Assembly: GCA_039000515.1 (NCBI GenBank)
Contig: JBCFYV010000012.1
Span: 89,705,146 to 89,769,145 of the forward strand
Source of the DNA: Timema cristinae
Taxonomy: Eukaryota > Arthropoda > Insecta > Phasmatodea > Timematidae
DNA: 64,000 nt
Direction: 5' to 3'
Of the stretch, positions 37,046 through 48,757 are shown one piece after another (within the stretch, counting starts at the first letter, position 1; the number at the start of each line of letters is the position of its first letter). The translations under genes were made by a program, and so were the position numbers. The notes beneath the pieces were generated by a model. It was not told the origin of the DNA. It saw nothing but the letters and a program-made list of their open reading frames with translations, and made no database searches.

Positions 37046-37446
37046 GAACTCAGTGGTCTTGGGGTAAAGTGCTTTCCTCAGTACCAGATGTTCGTGGGTT
37101 CAAACCCAGTGGAGGTCAACGTATTTTTCTTGAGTGATAAATATCCGTAGCACAACCTCCTTCGAATGGGAAGTAGGTCTGACAAGTCGGTCTCTCATGT
37201 CGATTGTGGCATGTTAAAGAGCCCTCGAAGTTATGTGAAAATATCTTTCTCGTCAATATGTGTAATCCTTTCACGCTCGCTCATAGAAACTCAGCCTGTA
37301 AGGCAACTGGGAACCACCGCACTTCTTGACCTCCCCTAGTAAATGGTATTTCTACCATATGGTGCAGGTAGTACTAACCAGCCGAAGGGCTGCATGCATT
37401 CCCAACACCGGATGTATAGATATCTCATCCAACCAACCATCGGCTT
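37046..37446 (+). mobile_element. SINE-G, long tRNA-derived element
   Basis: The head cagtggtcttggggtaaagt, with B box gggttcaaacccagtgg, precedes a roughly 320-bp body containing tcgattgtggcatgttaaag, cgctcgctcatagaaactc, and ggttagtac-type pieces. It ends aaccaaccatcggc. Only one copy is in the window, so the limits are approximate. Confidence 0.55.
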
Positions 37447-37738
37447 GTTGAAGAAGAAAAATATTATATTAGGATGAAGTTACATACACTTACTTTACTT
37501 GCCCCTTTAGATAATATAATTTGAATCCACTTGTAGCTTATATAGCTAATGGGATGGCTCCCATCACAATCTTGCTTTCATAAATAAAACCTTTTTCGTT
37601 TCTAATAGTGAGAATCAGAGTTATTCACCATCCCCACCCTGTTCCCCTAGTCTAGATGGTGTTAGTCACTGTAAACCACATCTTCCAAGGTTTAATTTCA
37701 ACAAAGTAGACTGAAAATATGTTTTAAATTATGCTAAC

Positions 37739-37972
37739 GTATGGTCCAAGGCGCTACCATCGCAGTAAGATAGACTGCCGATTACTGGGAGATCAAGGTT
37801 CAAATCTCGGTCGGATGTTTTCAAAAAAGATTTTCCAGTCTCCATACTCTTACTTGAGGGTACAATTCCTCTAAATATAGCCTTTCTAATCCCTAAGAAA
37901 ACCATTGGATTAATTAGTACATAAGCGTATAATCCTATTGGGTAGTAATACACGGTGCCAAAATAAATAAAA
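37739..37972 (+). mobile_element. SINE-A copy (second head type)
   Basis: The head gtatggtccaaggcgctacc, with B box ggttcaaatctcggtcgg, is followed by the standard body and the 3' end agcgtataatcctattggg, tagtaatacacggtgcc, then an A-rich tail. Confidence 0.8.
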
Positions 37973-38281
37973 ACATCACCCATTCCCCCCAAATAGGCTC
38001 GTGACATTGGGAAATTAACCTACTATTTCTAAACATGAAGTCACATAAGTACGTGGAAGAACTTAACCTAGTACATCAACACTCAAGACTAAACATCCAG
38101 CCCTAGATGTGACCATTGTATGATCTTTTAAGATGGATGTATACAAAAAACATACAAATACTGAAGTATTTTACTCGCCGGTAAATGATATCGAACTAAG
38201 TTTCCCAAAACTTGTAGTAGACTTCTATAATAACTCAAACATTTGGATAGACTGTCAAGTGAGAACACCAATTGCTTACTG

Positions 38282-38515
38282 CATTTTTAGTGTTAGTGTA
38301 TGCATTTTTAGTGTTTGTTTATTTTTAGTTCTAGTGTAGTTTTTAGTAATAGTGCATCTTTATTGTTAGTGTTAAAGTGTAATTTAATTTCTAACTTTCT
38401 TTTAGTAATAGTATACTTATTTTTAGTGCTACCGTATTTTTATAACTAGTTTATCTTTAATTATACTGTTTTTCTAGATTTAGTGTATTTTTAGTATTAG
38501 TGTAGTTCTAGTGCC
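38282..38515 (+). repeat. Degenerate short tandem repeat around tttttagtgttagtgta
   Basis: Imperfect units of roughly 20 bp built on tttttagtg and agtgta recur through about 230 bp. They are too decayed for a stable period. Confidence 0.6.
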
Positions 38516-38848
38516 AAAATGTAATTGTTAAAAGAAGTGTATGGTCATTTGACCAAGAAATGACGTTATAGCTTACGTGGTCATTTATAACCGGACATCA
38601 AAATTACTCTAACACTACATCAGCCCTCAGACATAACTTGGCTACTTTATTTACATATCACCTTAAGTGCAAGGCCGTAACAATGTATTTGCTTGGAGAA
38701 TGGGAAGAGGGATGTTAGGGGGGTCCTACCTATGGTGGCTGGTGGGGAAGTCCCCCAAACAATATATTGCAATGATTTTTTTGTAATATCTATTCCCTCT
38801 TGAAATAATTTTAAGTTGTTTTATTACATATTGTGACTAGGCTATTTT

Positions 38849-39091
38849 TAGCACTACGTCTTACTAACTGTTTGGGATATACACTTATGTAATAACTGCG
38901 CTAATAAGTTAAGGATGAGAAATGTTGAATTTAGACGAAATGTACCCGCATTTTCATGGAGATAGAGTAGGAAACCATTTAGGGGAAAAAAAACTCTGTA
39001 CACCTGACCAGGATATAATCAGGATCCCCGTCATTGGCATTCTAGTTTATTGCGGGAGTAGTGCCTTATCCATGTGGTCACCGAAGCAGGA
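38849..39091 (-). mobile_element. SINE-A copy
   Basis: In reverse it starts tagcactacgtcttactaac and runs through the full body (acccgcattttcatggaga, aggaaaccatttagg). It ends with gtggtcaccgaagcagg, the head of the second type. The B box is damaged. Confidence 0.8.
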
Positions 39092-39299
39092 TAGGTTTTA
39101 TCAATTCTATTAATCCAAAAAGTTTACAGCCTAGGCATTGATAAGAAATATAAATATGTATTATTAACAATAAATTCGGGATGGGTTTGAGTCCATATCC
39201 TTCCCTAGTCCATTTCAGAACGATCCAGTATAAGTGTGCAATCAAACGGGTCTGTTGCGCACCTTTCCAGCGTTGGCTATACACATGCTTGCCGAAAAA

Positions 39300-39560
39300 C
39301 TAGCCCAGAACAGAAACGTGGTCACCTGAAGAGCTCTACGCCAACCACAAAATGTCCGCTTCATCGGCGCGAGCTGTTCTGCTAAAGTTTAACTCGTATC
39401 TACTTTGTCAGCTCTGCCTGAGATGTTCGGCACAGGAGAACCAATCAAATCTCGGAACCAACCATCTCAAATCAGTGCGCATGCGCTCTACTGCCAGAAG
39501 CTAGCAGACAGCTTCGTTGGCCGTTGTGAGGAGATTTGAAATAACCCGTTAGTGTAATCG
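39300..39560. promoter_or_regulatory. GC-richer island with promoter-type motifs
   Basis: The segment contains tgcgcatgcgc (39473-39483), the palindromic NRF1-type site. It also contains ccaatc (39441-39446) and is clearly GC-richer than its surroundings. No initiator or frame is evident. It lies about 1 kb past the donor of the 40580-40729 exon. Function is inference only. Confidence 0.25.
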
Positions 39561-39949
39561 TGTGTATCGATGTATTGGATTGTGCCACGACACAGCGTTA
39601 TAATTTGAAAACAACCAGCGTAATAATGATCTAAAATATATATGTATCCACTAGAAAATAAAGTATGTTGATAATGAGCTGTTTTAATTTAGATATGCAA
39701 TGCATCATAGGTCAACTTTAAGTGTTTGTGTTACTTTACAGATTCTGCTTCTTATTTTAGGTGAACATGTGAATCAAGCTTAAGTGCCTCATGGTCACAC
39801 CAGTCGAGTAAAGTAATTTCAGACTTTATGATAGGTTATCTCTGAAGAACATTGTATACTCAACCTGAAACCTTTAGACTGTGAAAATGACAGGAATAGA
39901 GTTCCTATGTGGCAGACGTAAGGAACGTATAGTTAAGGTTTTTTTTTTT

Positions 39950-40157
39950 GCCCACCTCTTACTACCTGTTTGAGCTATACACATACGTACTAACTATGCT
40001 GATATGTAAGAGATGAGTAAAGTTTGATTTAGAGGTAGTGTACCCACATTTTGCGTGGAGGGAGAATGGAAAACTACCTATAAAATCGATGCTCAACGCA
40101 CCCGACCTGTCTTCAAACCCCGACCTCACTTTCATCGGAATTTAAGTCTAGAGCGGG
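39950..40157 (-). mobile_element. SINE-A copy
   Basis: It begins gcccacctcttactacctg, has the body gtacccacattttgcgtgg, and ends in the tRNA-like region cttcaaaccccgacctc. Its 5' end is incomplete. Confidence 0.75.
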
Positions 40158-40579
40158 TAAGATCCATATATTAAAGCTTATTACACAAAGGATTTAGTTG
40201 TATTATTGAAATTAACCCAGATGCCATTCCAAACATATTTTTAATTTGGTAAAAAGAGGGAGAGGGGGAGAGGGGAGAGATAATTGATCATATTTATGGG
40301 AAACTCATCGGCCTCGTGCATAGTTTTTAAAAAACTTACCAAAAAATGTCTATTACTAGACTGTTACAGAAGGATTATTAGTAATTACATGGGTAAAAAA
40401 TAAATTGTGTGGTTAATATAAATTTAGCTATTTTTTCCTCCTCTATTATATGAATACTTTTAATTTAAGAGGCTTGTAGGGGAAGGGTTAAACCCCGCAC
40501 ACCAAACAACGAAGAGCAAACTCAAATAAAATTTGTAGTCCTATTTAGAACAGTTTCTTATCCTTGAGGTTTATGCTAC

Positions 40580-40729
40580 CTGTGTAGAAGAGAAGTCCGC
40601 TGGGCTGCCTCGTCTTGAAGGTGAGAGATATGGCGTCCTGCGTGCTGACGATGGGCTCCCCTCCCGTTCTGCTGAGGTCGTAGGAGAGGAACTCTGTGCC
40701 CCTGAAGGTGGCCTCCGAGGGCGCCTTAT
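40580..40729 (-). CDS. Nrx-1: Neurexin exon, first part of an LNS (laminin-G) domain
   Basis: Internal exon of 150 bp. On the minus strand it is preceded by a T-rich tract ending in cag (acceptor AG at 40731-40730) and followed by a GTAGC donor (40579-40578). It opens with two bases of a split codon, reads 49 codons without a stop, and ends with one base of the next codon. The peptide contains ATFRGTEFLSYDLS, then DAISLTFKTRQPSGLLFYT. This is the start of a laminin-G beta-sandwich and matches the neurexin LNS2 pattern (ATF-G-EF--YDLS ... I-L-FRT---GL--HTG). Neurexins are presynaptic single-pass adhesion proteins that bind neuroligins and other postsynaptic partners through LNS and EGF domains. 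The exon is clearly GC-richer than the flanking intron. Other LNS proteins are possible, but the next exon continues the same domain as in neurexin. Family assignment is from memory of the protein family, not a search. Confidence 0.88.
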
Positions 40730-41055
40730 CTGCAAAAACAAGCCGGGAATTAAACTATGAACTAAATTTCACCAAGGACTTCATTTTCCAGATTCACACG
40801 TGAACCATGACGTTTGTCCGTGTAGTTCAGGATTTATATTGTCGATACTTGAACTAAGACTTCAAAAGATGGATGTCTGGTAATTAATTTAAACAGATGT
40901 TTCACTTTTTAACTTAAATAATAGATTAAGAAAAAAGTTTAAACAATTAATTAATGGAATGGAAGATATACAATCATAAATTAAGTAAGAATCAAATAGC
41001 CGAAGCTATTGTGTAAGAATTCAGTGAAGGATTACAGCACTCAGATATATTCTGA

Positions 41056-41195
41056 AAGTTGAAAAATGACACCTGGACACGGGAATCGAAACCGGGACAC
41101 TTGGATTAGTACGCCACTGCTCTTACCACTGAGCTATCCAGGATGCGTGTCATGCTCAAGGTCATTCTTCACTTATATTTTAAGGCAGAGTCTAT
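41056..41195 (-). mobile_element. SINE-H, tRNA-like core
   Basis: On the minus strand a tRNA-like fold starts tcctggatagctcagtggta, with a D arm gctc-gagc, B box ggtttcgattcccg and a closing tccaggt. Flanks on both sides are shared with the element at 63064-63210, for example aaggcagagtctat upstream of the tRNA part. The shared flanks argue for a SINE and against a tRNA gene. It lies about 330 bp upstream of the neurexin exon acceptor. Confidence 0.7.
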
Positions 41196-41199
41196 GATG

Positions 41200-42090
41200 G
41201 ACGTGGGAAATCGTAGTCTACAAATGTGTGATTTCTAATATCACGAGTTATCAGATAACCCAGCCATCTGCGACTCGGTAGTTGGCTTATATTGATGCCA
41301 CTTATACAATTATTATAATTGTAAAGAGATGCTAAAATTAAGTAAACAATTATTGCGCAGTTATTAACTATTTTACTCTATTTCGATCCTTCGGAAAGAG
41401 AAGTATTGAAATCGTCAAAAAATAAATCTAACTCGATATTTTGTTAAATATTGACCTTTCATGACCCCTGAAACAGAAAAAGTAATTTTCTCGATGCTGT
41501 CTGCCTGTTTATCCGTCTGTCTGTATCTTGGACTAGAGCCAAAATCATTCTACAGATTGGTATAAAAATTGATATTTAGGGCTTTAATAAGGTTCCTCTG
41601 AATGTTTTTAGGAATTAGATAACTAACCCTAAAATTAATTGTAGTTTACTGAAGGGCCAAAGGAGAAAAAAAAATCGATTTTCTCGAAATCCGCCTTAAT
41701 GATTTTAATTAAATTTTGTATCCATACACTGCTTACATCATAAATAAAACTGCCAGTTTTATTTTCACATGAAAATGAATTTGAAGGTACTTTACACTAG
41801 CATATTATTTTAATTTTGATCATATTTCCGCAACTATTTGCAAAGATGTAGTTCTATTAAAAATAAAAATCTCGAATTTGAAATGTATATATTTTATAAA
41901 ACCATTATTTTCTGCACTTTAAACAAATATATATATATATCCCTTAGCGTAATTATGGTTATACCTACTCTAAGCTATACCTTCCTCCTCCCTTGCGCAT
42001 TTGGCTATTAGCGTAAATATATAGACAGCTCTCACGATATGTGGAAAGATGCGGTATTTACCTAAAAAGTATTATGAGTAGGTGTAGGGA
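41200..42090. other. Intronic sequence, nothing recognised
   Basis: AT-rich, with an (AT)n run near 41928-41940. No supported gene. Confidence 0.5.
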
Positions 42091-42099
42091 AAGGCTATA

Positions 42100-42271
42100 A
42101 TGTTCCACAAACATTACAATTTTATGAGATTGTGAGTTTAATGAGGTTACATAATGATGAGCTACATACCAAGTATTCATCACAAGACATTGTTAGGATA
42201 ATCAAGTTTCGTGGATTACGATGGGCAGGACGTGCAGCATGAATGGGAGAGTCTAGAACCTTGTTAAGAGT
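42100..42271 (+). pseudogene. Retrotransposon C-terminal fragment, left part
   Basis: The frame reads LMRLHNDELHTKYSSQDIVR, then IIKFRGLRWAGRAA, a stop, and MGESR. This resembles the widespread LINE motif RRLRWAGHVARM after the reverse transcriptase. It continues, after an interruption of about 0.7 kb, at 42967. Confidence 0.75.
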
Positions 42272-42966
42272 AATAAACAGTGTTTGTATATTTTTCTATT
42301 GTTAACCAATACTATTATTCTCTACTTCACATTACAGTTTTATATGCTATATCTTTGAATTGTGCTCTTTTTATCTAGGTTCTCTGTGCCTCAAAATTGA
42401 AGTGTTTTGTTTATGACTTGATTATTTTGTATTATAGTGTTTTGTTTTTGTTCTTCTTTGTTTTGCGTTGTTGAAGAAGGTGAAAAACGTAATGTTGTGC
42501 ATTTTTGTATGTTCTCCTATTGTTAAGGATAAGATTGTTCCCTGTTTTATTCCTCATACTTTCGTAAACCTTCCCACTATCTTTAACATTACCTCACTCT
42601 TGGAGGCAACAAGAACCTACCTGGACCACTCTAGGCCTATTGTTTTCCCGCCAGGTGTCGCTGGCGCGGTTTTTAAGCACTGCCAATTTTAGTGAGTCAT
42701 GCGCGTAGTCACGGTAGAGCCCAGAAGTGAGGTAACGTTCCATGAACTTTCGTCCAGAAGCGAACCAGTCTCGTTTATTCGTGTGTATGTGTTAATGAGG
42801 AGGACTGTTCCAAGACAATACCAATGAGACAACATAAAGGGAAGGTGAGTTGCCTCTACCCATTCCCATTCCACCATACAGTCCATTTGTCTGTGTTCGT
42901 AACACTGGTCTAAAAAGGTTTCTTTTTTTCGTTTATCATTCATTGTGAATTATGCTACAACCAGCA
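42272..42966. mobile_element. Probable insertion inside the retrotransposon fragment
   Basis: About 695 bp separates two consecutive protein motifs of the same LINE (RWAG... and ...GRPR). The inserted DNA has no recognised domain, and I found no clear terminal repeat or target duplication. A 74-codon frame (42468-42692) and an 84-codon minus frame (42689-42943) are unassigned. Confidence 0.5.
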
Positions 42967-43112
42967 AACCCAATGGGAAGATACCATTGGGAAGACCTAG
43001 AAGCAGTTGGTAAGATAACATTAAAATGGACCTGAAAGAGATAGGGTGTAATGAGGTGGCTTGAATATAACTAGTACAAAATAGGGATAATTGGCGTACT
43101 TTTTGTAAGTGC
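42967..43112 (+). pseudogene. Retrotransposon C-terminal fragment, right part
   Basis: The frame reads SKPNGKIPLGRPRSSW, a stop, then DNIKMDLKEIGCNEVA and NRDNWRTFC. This is the LGRPR-RWEDNIKMDL and W---V tail of many LINE proteins. Several stops show that it is dead. Confidence 0.8.
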
Positions 43113-43294
43113 CGCAGTTAACTTTAGAGATTCTAGTCCCAATATGTAGGTAAATTATAAAATATATAGACTATTTTATCAGAACAGGCTTTACATCACA
43201 GTTGCATCTACATAATTTAACTTTATTTTTAATCCCAGAAATGTTGTGAACGTGCATCCAATATTAAGAGCCTTCTCTTTCTGCTAGAAAAGTT

Positions 43295-43352
43295 ACTACT
43301 TCCATGTATTCCTACGTCAAGTCAAGTGATATACAGTTGTCGATTTTGACAT
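43295..43352 (+). repeat. Copy of dispersed repeat R1
   Basis: The core ttcctacgtcaagtcaagtg continues atatacagttgtcgattttg. It abuts the minus-strand retrotransposon fragment. Confidence 0.6.
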
Positions 43353-43525
43353 ACTTCATTTCCATCAGTTTCTTTAGCATCCTCTCCTCCTTTATCCTCA
43401 TTACATGCACGCACCATCTCAGTCTTGCTTCCTCTAATATTTCATGTACTCCCTATACCTCCACTCTCTCCCGGATAACTTCATCACTAATCTTGTTTTT
43501 CCTCGTGACAGCTAAAATGTTCCTC
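43353..43525 (-). pseudogene. Second retrotransposon fragment
   Basis: The minus-strand frame reads VTRKNKISDEVIRERVEV, a stop, GVHEILEEARLRWCVHVMRI, then KEERMLKKLMEMKY. It is colinear with the C-terminal block of the 19.76-21.54 kb LINE (IWEKVGVKRVHEIVES ... PKRMMEIKY), so both belong to one LINE family. Confidence 0.8.
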
Positions 43526-45702
43526 TAAACGTATAATTTATACAATTATCTCTAATGTTAAAAAGCTCTTTTAAAGCGAGAATACCCTCAAATATTCAAT
43601 TTCTTGTGATTTGTTTTCTACCTTTAAGATCCACAAAAACTGATGGGTTGGACTAAATTATTTTGTATAAACCAGAAAAACCTTCTTGGTGTTGAAATGG
43701 AACAGAATCGTCTATTTGGTAAATCCTGACCGTCCCATCGTTTTAGTAAAAAATCCATTTTTCTTCATTGTTTTTATAAAAACTTTGAAATTTGCTCAAA
43801 TATTGGTCAATAGTAGCCTATAATCAAATTTGAATCAATGGTTGCTTATGTATGTGTCAGTAATTCGTGTAACCCCCGGTGGAGGTGCGTTGATCGTGAT
43901 TGATAATGGCCCATTAAATGATTAGTGCAAGTTTAAAGTCAATAAATTATTAAGAACAAAGAAAAAGTGTTTTCGCAACACTTGAGTGTCTAAGACTGTT
44001 CTAGTGTCTAAGACGTTCTGTTCTATTATGTCTGTTCTGTAGCGTTAACATTTAATCTGTGCACTGGTCGGTTGCAGTATACGTATTCCACATACGCTTA
44101 AGTTTTTATTTTACCGTTTTAAGCCTCAATTTTTGAAATTTTTGCATAAACATATGTTTGTCTGAAAAATACTCATATTTTAATCAGCTTTAAAAAATGT
44201 GACCTCCTGATAAATCAACCTAAAGGTTTATTGTGTGGTTTCTATTCATAATGATTGTACGTTTAATATTTGTATATAATAAAACATTTTTATAAAAAAT
44301 GACCTAATCTGTATGAGTATGAACATTCTGGTCAGCCAACAAATAAACAATGCATATAGTAAGCTGTATCATGAATATACCTAGACCACTGATTTATCAA
44401 AATAAAACAATAAAATGTGTCAAAGATAAAGCTAAATATGTAATAACGTTTTGAGGGTCGAAATATATCATCTTCTTCGAGATGTAAACAAGTATTACTT
44501 CCCTAACACTTATTCAACAGGCATTTTACAGATGACTAAACCATTTAGATGATTTAATTTATATTGGCATTTTTAGTGTTTTTTTTAACGTGTCTCCATT
44601 TAATTTTCCTACTTTAATAGCTTGTTAAACTTAATTAACTCCTTTCACAAACTATCTTCTACCTTAAAACTTAAAATGATATTTTTAAGCCATTATAGAC
44701 TGCGCACCAACTTGTGTACACATCCTTAACAGAAATAAGGTTAAAACATCAATTATAAATTAACTCCCAAGCGGGTAATATGTCCCTATCACTATTAACA
44801 GCTGTCGTGTATCTTTGTACAGGTAAACCATATTTACAGGAAAGGATATATCACAAAGGCTTTATGTTCTTGACATGAACTTCGAAAATAAACGCCAACT
44901 ATAACTAAACCAAGGACCTGCGGATCCAAGGGGAAAGCAATCAATCATCTATGGTGTGAAATACACTCAATCACACGCCAGATAAAATATATATACTCCC
45001 TGACCTACTTTTTGTCTACAATGTTTTTTTTTTAAATAAATAAACAAAGAGTGTCAAACTCATTGAGAAGTAACCTTTTGATGATTTAGTGTGATGGTTA
45101 AGCTCGTCCCCCCCCCCCTCACAAATTTCTTGACTATGAGCTGGTGGACAAAGGTGTCACATTCATCTTCTTTAGCTTTACCGATAGGAAGGTCAGGGAT
45201 CAAATCCCAGGGAGGGTTCTAATGAGTTTTTACCTCTAAATTCTCGCCTCACACTTGCTCTACAAAAAAAATCTGAAACAACTTCTTAAGATTTACTCAT
45301 ACCTTCTCCTAAATACGAGCAGATTTCCTTACTCAGGGGTGTTTCGTAGGGTGCTATCAGACCAAACAAGACTTTACGGGACGTAATAATAAACTCATTC
45401 TCTCTTATTTTGTATCAAAATCACCTTTAAGATTCAATAAAAATACGTTAACTCACTACATTATTCTGTGTGTGGTTATTTAAATAGATAGTGAAGGATA
45501 TGGAACAATATACTAGAAAGTCCCGTCAAATAGAAAAAAACATACGAACCTCCCCGGTTTAAATTATTCGTGCTATAGACGTGTGTCAGTGTTAAGAGAT
45601 GTTGCACTAAATTGTTTTATAGTCATTTTCTAAAATAACCACGTGTTTAAAAAGTATACGTGAAGATTATTTAGTAATACTCCTTAATATTACCTTGTAG
45701 TT
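43526..45702. other. Intronic sequence, nothing recognised
   Basis: AT-rich. A C-run lies near 45110 and a weak SINE-like B box (gggatcaaatcccaggg) near 45195. No supported gene. Confidence 0.45.
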
Positions 45703-45925
45703 TATGGTACCACTATCTGTTTGGGCTATAAACCTGTATGCTAATTACGCTTATTTGGCAGGAACTATCAATGTGGAAATTAGAGTAAGTGTACACATAT
45801 GTGCTAGGAAGTAGGGTGTAAAACATTTAGGGAAAAACATCCCCGTACATCCAACTGGGATTCGAACCCCAACCTCCCTGTTCAAGTTTATTCAAACTAA
45901 ATTTGATTGTCACTTTAGACCACGT
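45703..45925 (-). mobile_element. Diverged SINE-A copy
   Basis: In reverse it shows tggtaccactatctgtttgg, gctaattacgctta, acatttagggaaaaac and actgggattcgaaccccaac. Confidence 0.75.
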
Positions 45926-46854
45926 GCACACCAGGAAGGTACACCTTTATATTAATTTAATAGTCTTTAATTCGACAAACATTCTATTTAAAACTTGAAA
46001 ATTGCTTGAGCAGAGAATTGCACTTGTTATTTTCTTGATTTATTGCCTCTCTAATTCATTGTGATCGTGTTGCCATGGTTCCCCCCTTTTTCCCATTTTA
46101 TAAATCTGTCCAAGGACTTGAAGAAGGCTGGCTTTCTGTCCACCTCCCACCCCTTTTAACCTCCTACCACGACCATCTCCGATCAATGTTCCCGGGTGAC
46201 AGGTATTGGTCCCACAGATAAGATCGTGGAAAGAAGATAAACTACAAACAACCTAGAAGCGGCGAGAATAAACTGGAGATAAGGTCTTTGAGAATCGGTC
46301 TTCTAATAAACCTGGAGGATAAGGTTCATTTCGAAGTCAGATTTGTGTGAAGGGATAAGAAGTCTAGATAAAACATGCCGACCCAGGCAACATATGTCAC
46401 ATCAAAATGTACAAAAAAGAAAAGTTAAGACTGGTTAATTTGAGTATTAAATAAGAATTCAAATACATATTATACATTTTGAGACCTCTTACATGGTCAT
46501 TGTATTCTGACAGTGTTTTTTTTTTATGAGATGAGCATCTTGCACAAGGAATGCTTGAATAACTATCTTGAGACAATCTAATAGAGTCACGACCGAGTGT
46601 CAACATTCAATATGTGAAAATAAAGTCTCACAAAATGGTCCACTTTGGATACATTAAATATGCAAAGCTAAATATAATATCATTAAAACACGTCCAAGGT
46701 GTCTCGTGGGTTGTTAAAAGGCAATATAGGCTTGAAGGGACTGTACTAGTTAATTGTTCCCTCTTTTCTCTATTAATCTTGCACTTTAATATCAATAAAC
46801 ATCTTGAATATTAGTTCATATCATTATTTTATTTGTTGTAGGTCACTGGATAAG
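45926..46854. other. Intronic sequence, nothing recognised
   Basis: A GC-richer patch at 46085-46330 has no clear frame. The short frames around 46397-46814 lack domains or splice signals that I can support. Confidence 0.45.
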
Positions 46855-46860
46855 TCCGAA

Positions 46861-47141
46861 CGCCTCGCTCAGTCGGTGTCTGTCTACTGAGACAAGGGTC
46901 CCAGGATCGATTCCCAACATGGTCGAAAAAATTATCATTGGTGAAATGTATATTTACCCTTTAAAAGTGATTAATTAACGGCCGGGGACTGGATGTTGTG
47001 CCTGTCATAGTCTTAAGTTAGATTATAAGGCATATGAAGTTATAACAGGCCTATCAAGCTGGTAGTGGAAAATACAACAGGGCTTGAATAAAAAACGTAC
47101 CCAAGCCACAGGCTGGAAACCATAATGGATGTAAAGTAAAG
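46861..47141 (+). mobile_element. SINE-E copy
   Basis: Full-length copy with head cgctcagtcggtgtctg, B box ggatcgattcccaacatgg, body cattggtgaaatgtatat, and end gcttgaataaaaaacgtacc ... ggatgtaaagt. The best-preserved SINE-E here. Confidence 0.85.
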
Positions 47142-48381
47142 GCCAATGGATAGTTAAATTTAAGGAACAATTTACTAGTACAGTTCCGTCAAGAGTGGTT
47201 TACTATTGCAACAACCCACAAGCCACACCTAAAAATGAATCATAAGCGCCTATCTAATATTTGTTGACGTGTTAGTTATTATATTCAACATTTGGTTTCT
47301 AGTCAACTTAAACTCTTTTAATTATTGGGAATCATTAACAGCCCACAACGGTAGACACGCAGGTATAGGTGTCAGATTTGTTTCCTATAGTTTCACAATT
47401 AGAGCAAGGCTGGTATTCTTATCCTGGTCAGAGAACGGAGGTAGATTTTCCTTAAGGGCTTACCACTCTCGCTCCACGTAAATTTGAGTATATGCTATGC
47501 AAACACTTTATAATATTGACCTTAAAGTAAAATATTGATCTCAATTGTCTCTGTTAGAATAATTATTTTATATGATTCACTTTTGATGTCATTTTTTAAC
47601 AGAGCATAGAAATTAGTAAAAATTTAAATAATTTAAAAAAAATGCGTCAACAAAATCTCGAAAAACTATAATTATTAGTGTAAAAACTATTTGCAATTAA
47701 ATATTTTATTTAAAAAAGGGATTATAATTAATTTCTGCTATTTAATTCTACTCATACAATATTAAAAGTTTGTTCAATAAGTAATATGTGTAAAAAAGTA
47801 TATATAAAAAACGCAAGCACCATTTATTCCTAGCAATAGGTTTCATAGTCTCTGGTGCGAAAACAATTCGTTGGAGTAGCAAATTAAAAAAAAAAATCCT
47901 TTATTTAAAAGTTATGAATATATAACAAATGTAATTTATTTTTTGAGCGAGTCATTTCCAGGCCAGTAAGAGATAACATTCTGTTGGAAATAGTAAAATG
48001 TAAATTAATTTAACTCCACTAGAGTTGACTTATCTGGAAGATATTTTTTTTACGAGCCACGGACAAAATATATAAACATTTCCCTAGAGTTACATTGTGC
48101 AAATAATTATAAAACAAATAGCTATAACTTGGAGTAGATAATAAATATAGTATCATTTGAATGGGTAGTTTACATATTTTGGTAAATTAACCAAGCAAAA
48201 ATGTATATATACACAAGTTCACGCGTCTAAACATAAAATATTCATCATAAGGAATAACACCATTTTCAAATTATAATGTAAAATGAACTTTTCTCAGTTA
48301 ATATAACATTACAACTTATCTCAAATATGACTCGAGACACGTTCTTCCCAAGTAAGTTAAATTCCTTATATTATTTTTATT
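47142..48381. other. AT-rich intronic sequence
   Basis: No gene. The 70-codon frame at 47269-47481 shows no domain. Confidence 0.5.
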
Positions 48382-48424
48382 TATCGCCGCGTCGTACTAC
48401 ACGTTTGGGCTTTACTCTTACATT
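48382..48424 (-). mobile_element. SINE-A/B 3'-end fragment
   Basis: Only the tail module cgccgcgtcgtactacacg, tttgggctttac remains. Confidence 0.5.
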
Positions 48425-48520
48425 CCTTATAAACCATGTTTCCGAAGGAAAATCTTGAAACATTTGTGAAACAATGTCACTAATAAAATAATAGTTGTAT
48501 TCCTCAGTACACAACACTAA

Positions 48521-48757
48521 CCGGCCCCAGGGTGTAGTGGTCAGTGAACATCGCTACGAACCTAGAAGTTCCGGATTCACTTACTGGCTGGTACCTTGGT
48601 TATTTTTTTACCAAAAGGGTTCCTACTCACCATCAGCATACTCTCATAGGGACATGGAAAGGATGTACGATTAGTAGATTCAGGCTTCCCTGGGCAACGG
48701 TACATTAGTACCAGCTAATCTTTCCACTACTGGCTACAAATGATATAGCCCAGACGT

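Larger units (their letters stand above)
8588..40579 (-). other. Neurexin intron, about 32 kb, inside the LNS2 domain
   Basis: This is the interval between the donor of the 40580-40729 exon and the acceptor of the 8428-8587 exon. Both ends follow the GT-AG rule on the minus strand. It holds most of the mobile elements and tandem arrays in the window and no other exon that I can recognise. That the two exons are spliced directly together is inferred from domain colinearity. Confidence 0.75.

Noticed and set aside
41071..41154. Functional tRNA gene (also 63085-63160)
   Set aside because: The acceptor and anticodon stems are imperfect, and flanks are shared between the two loci, which indicates a SINE.
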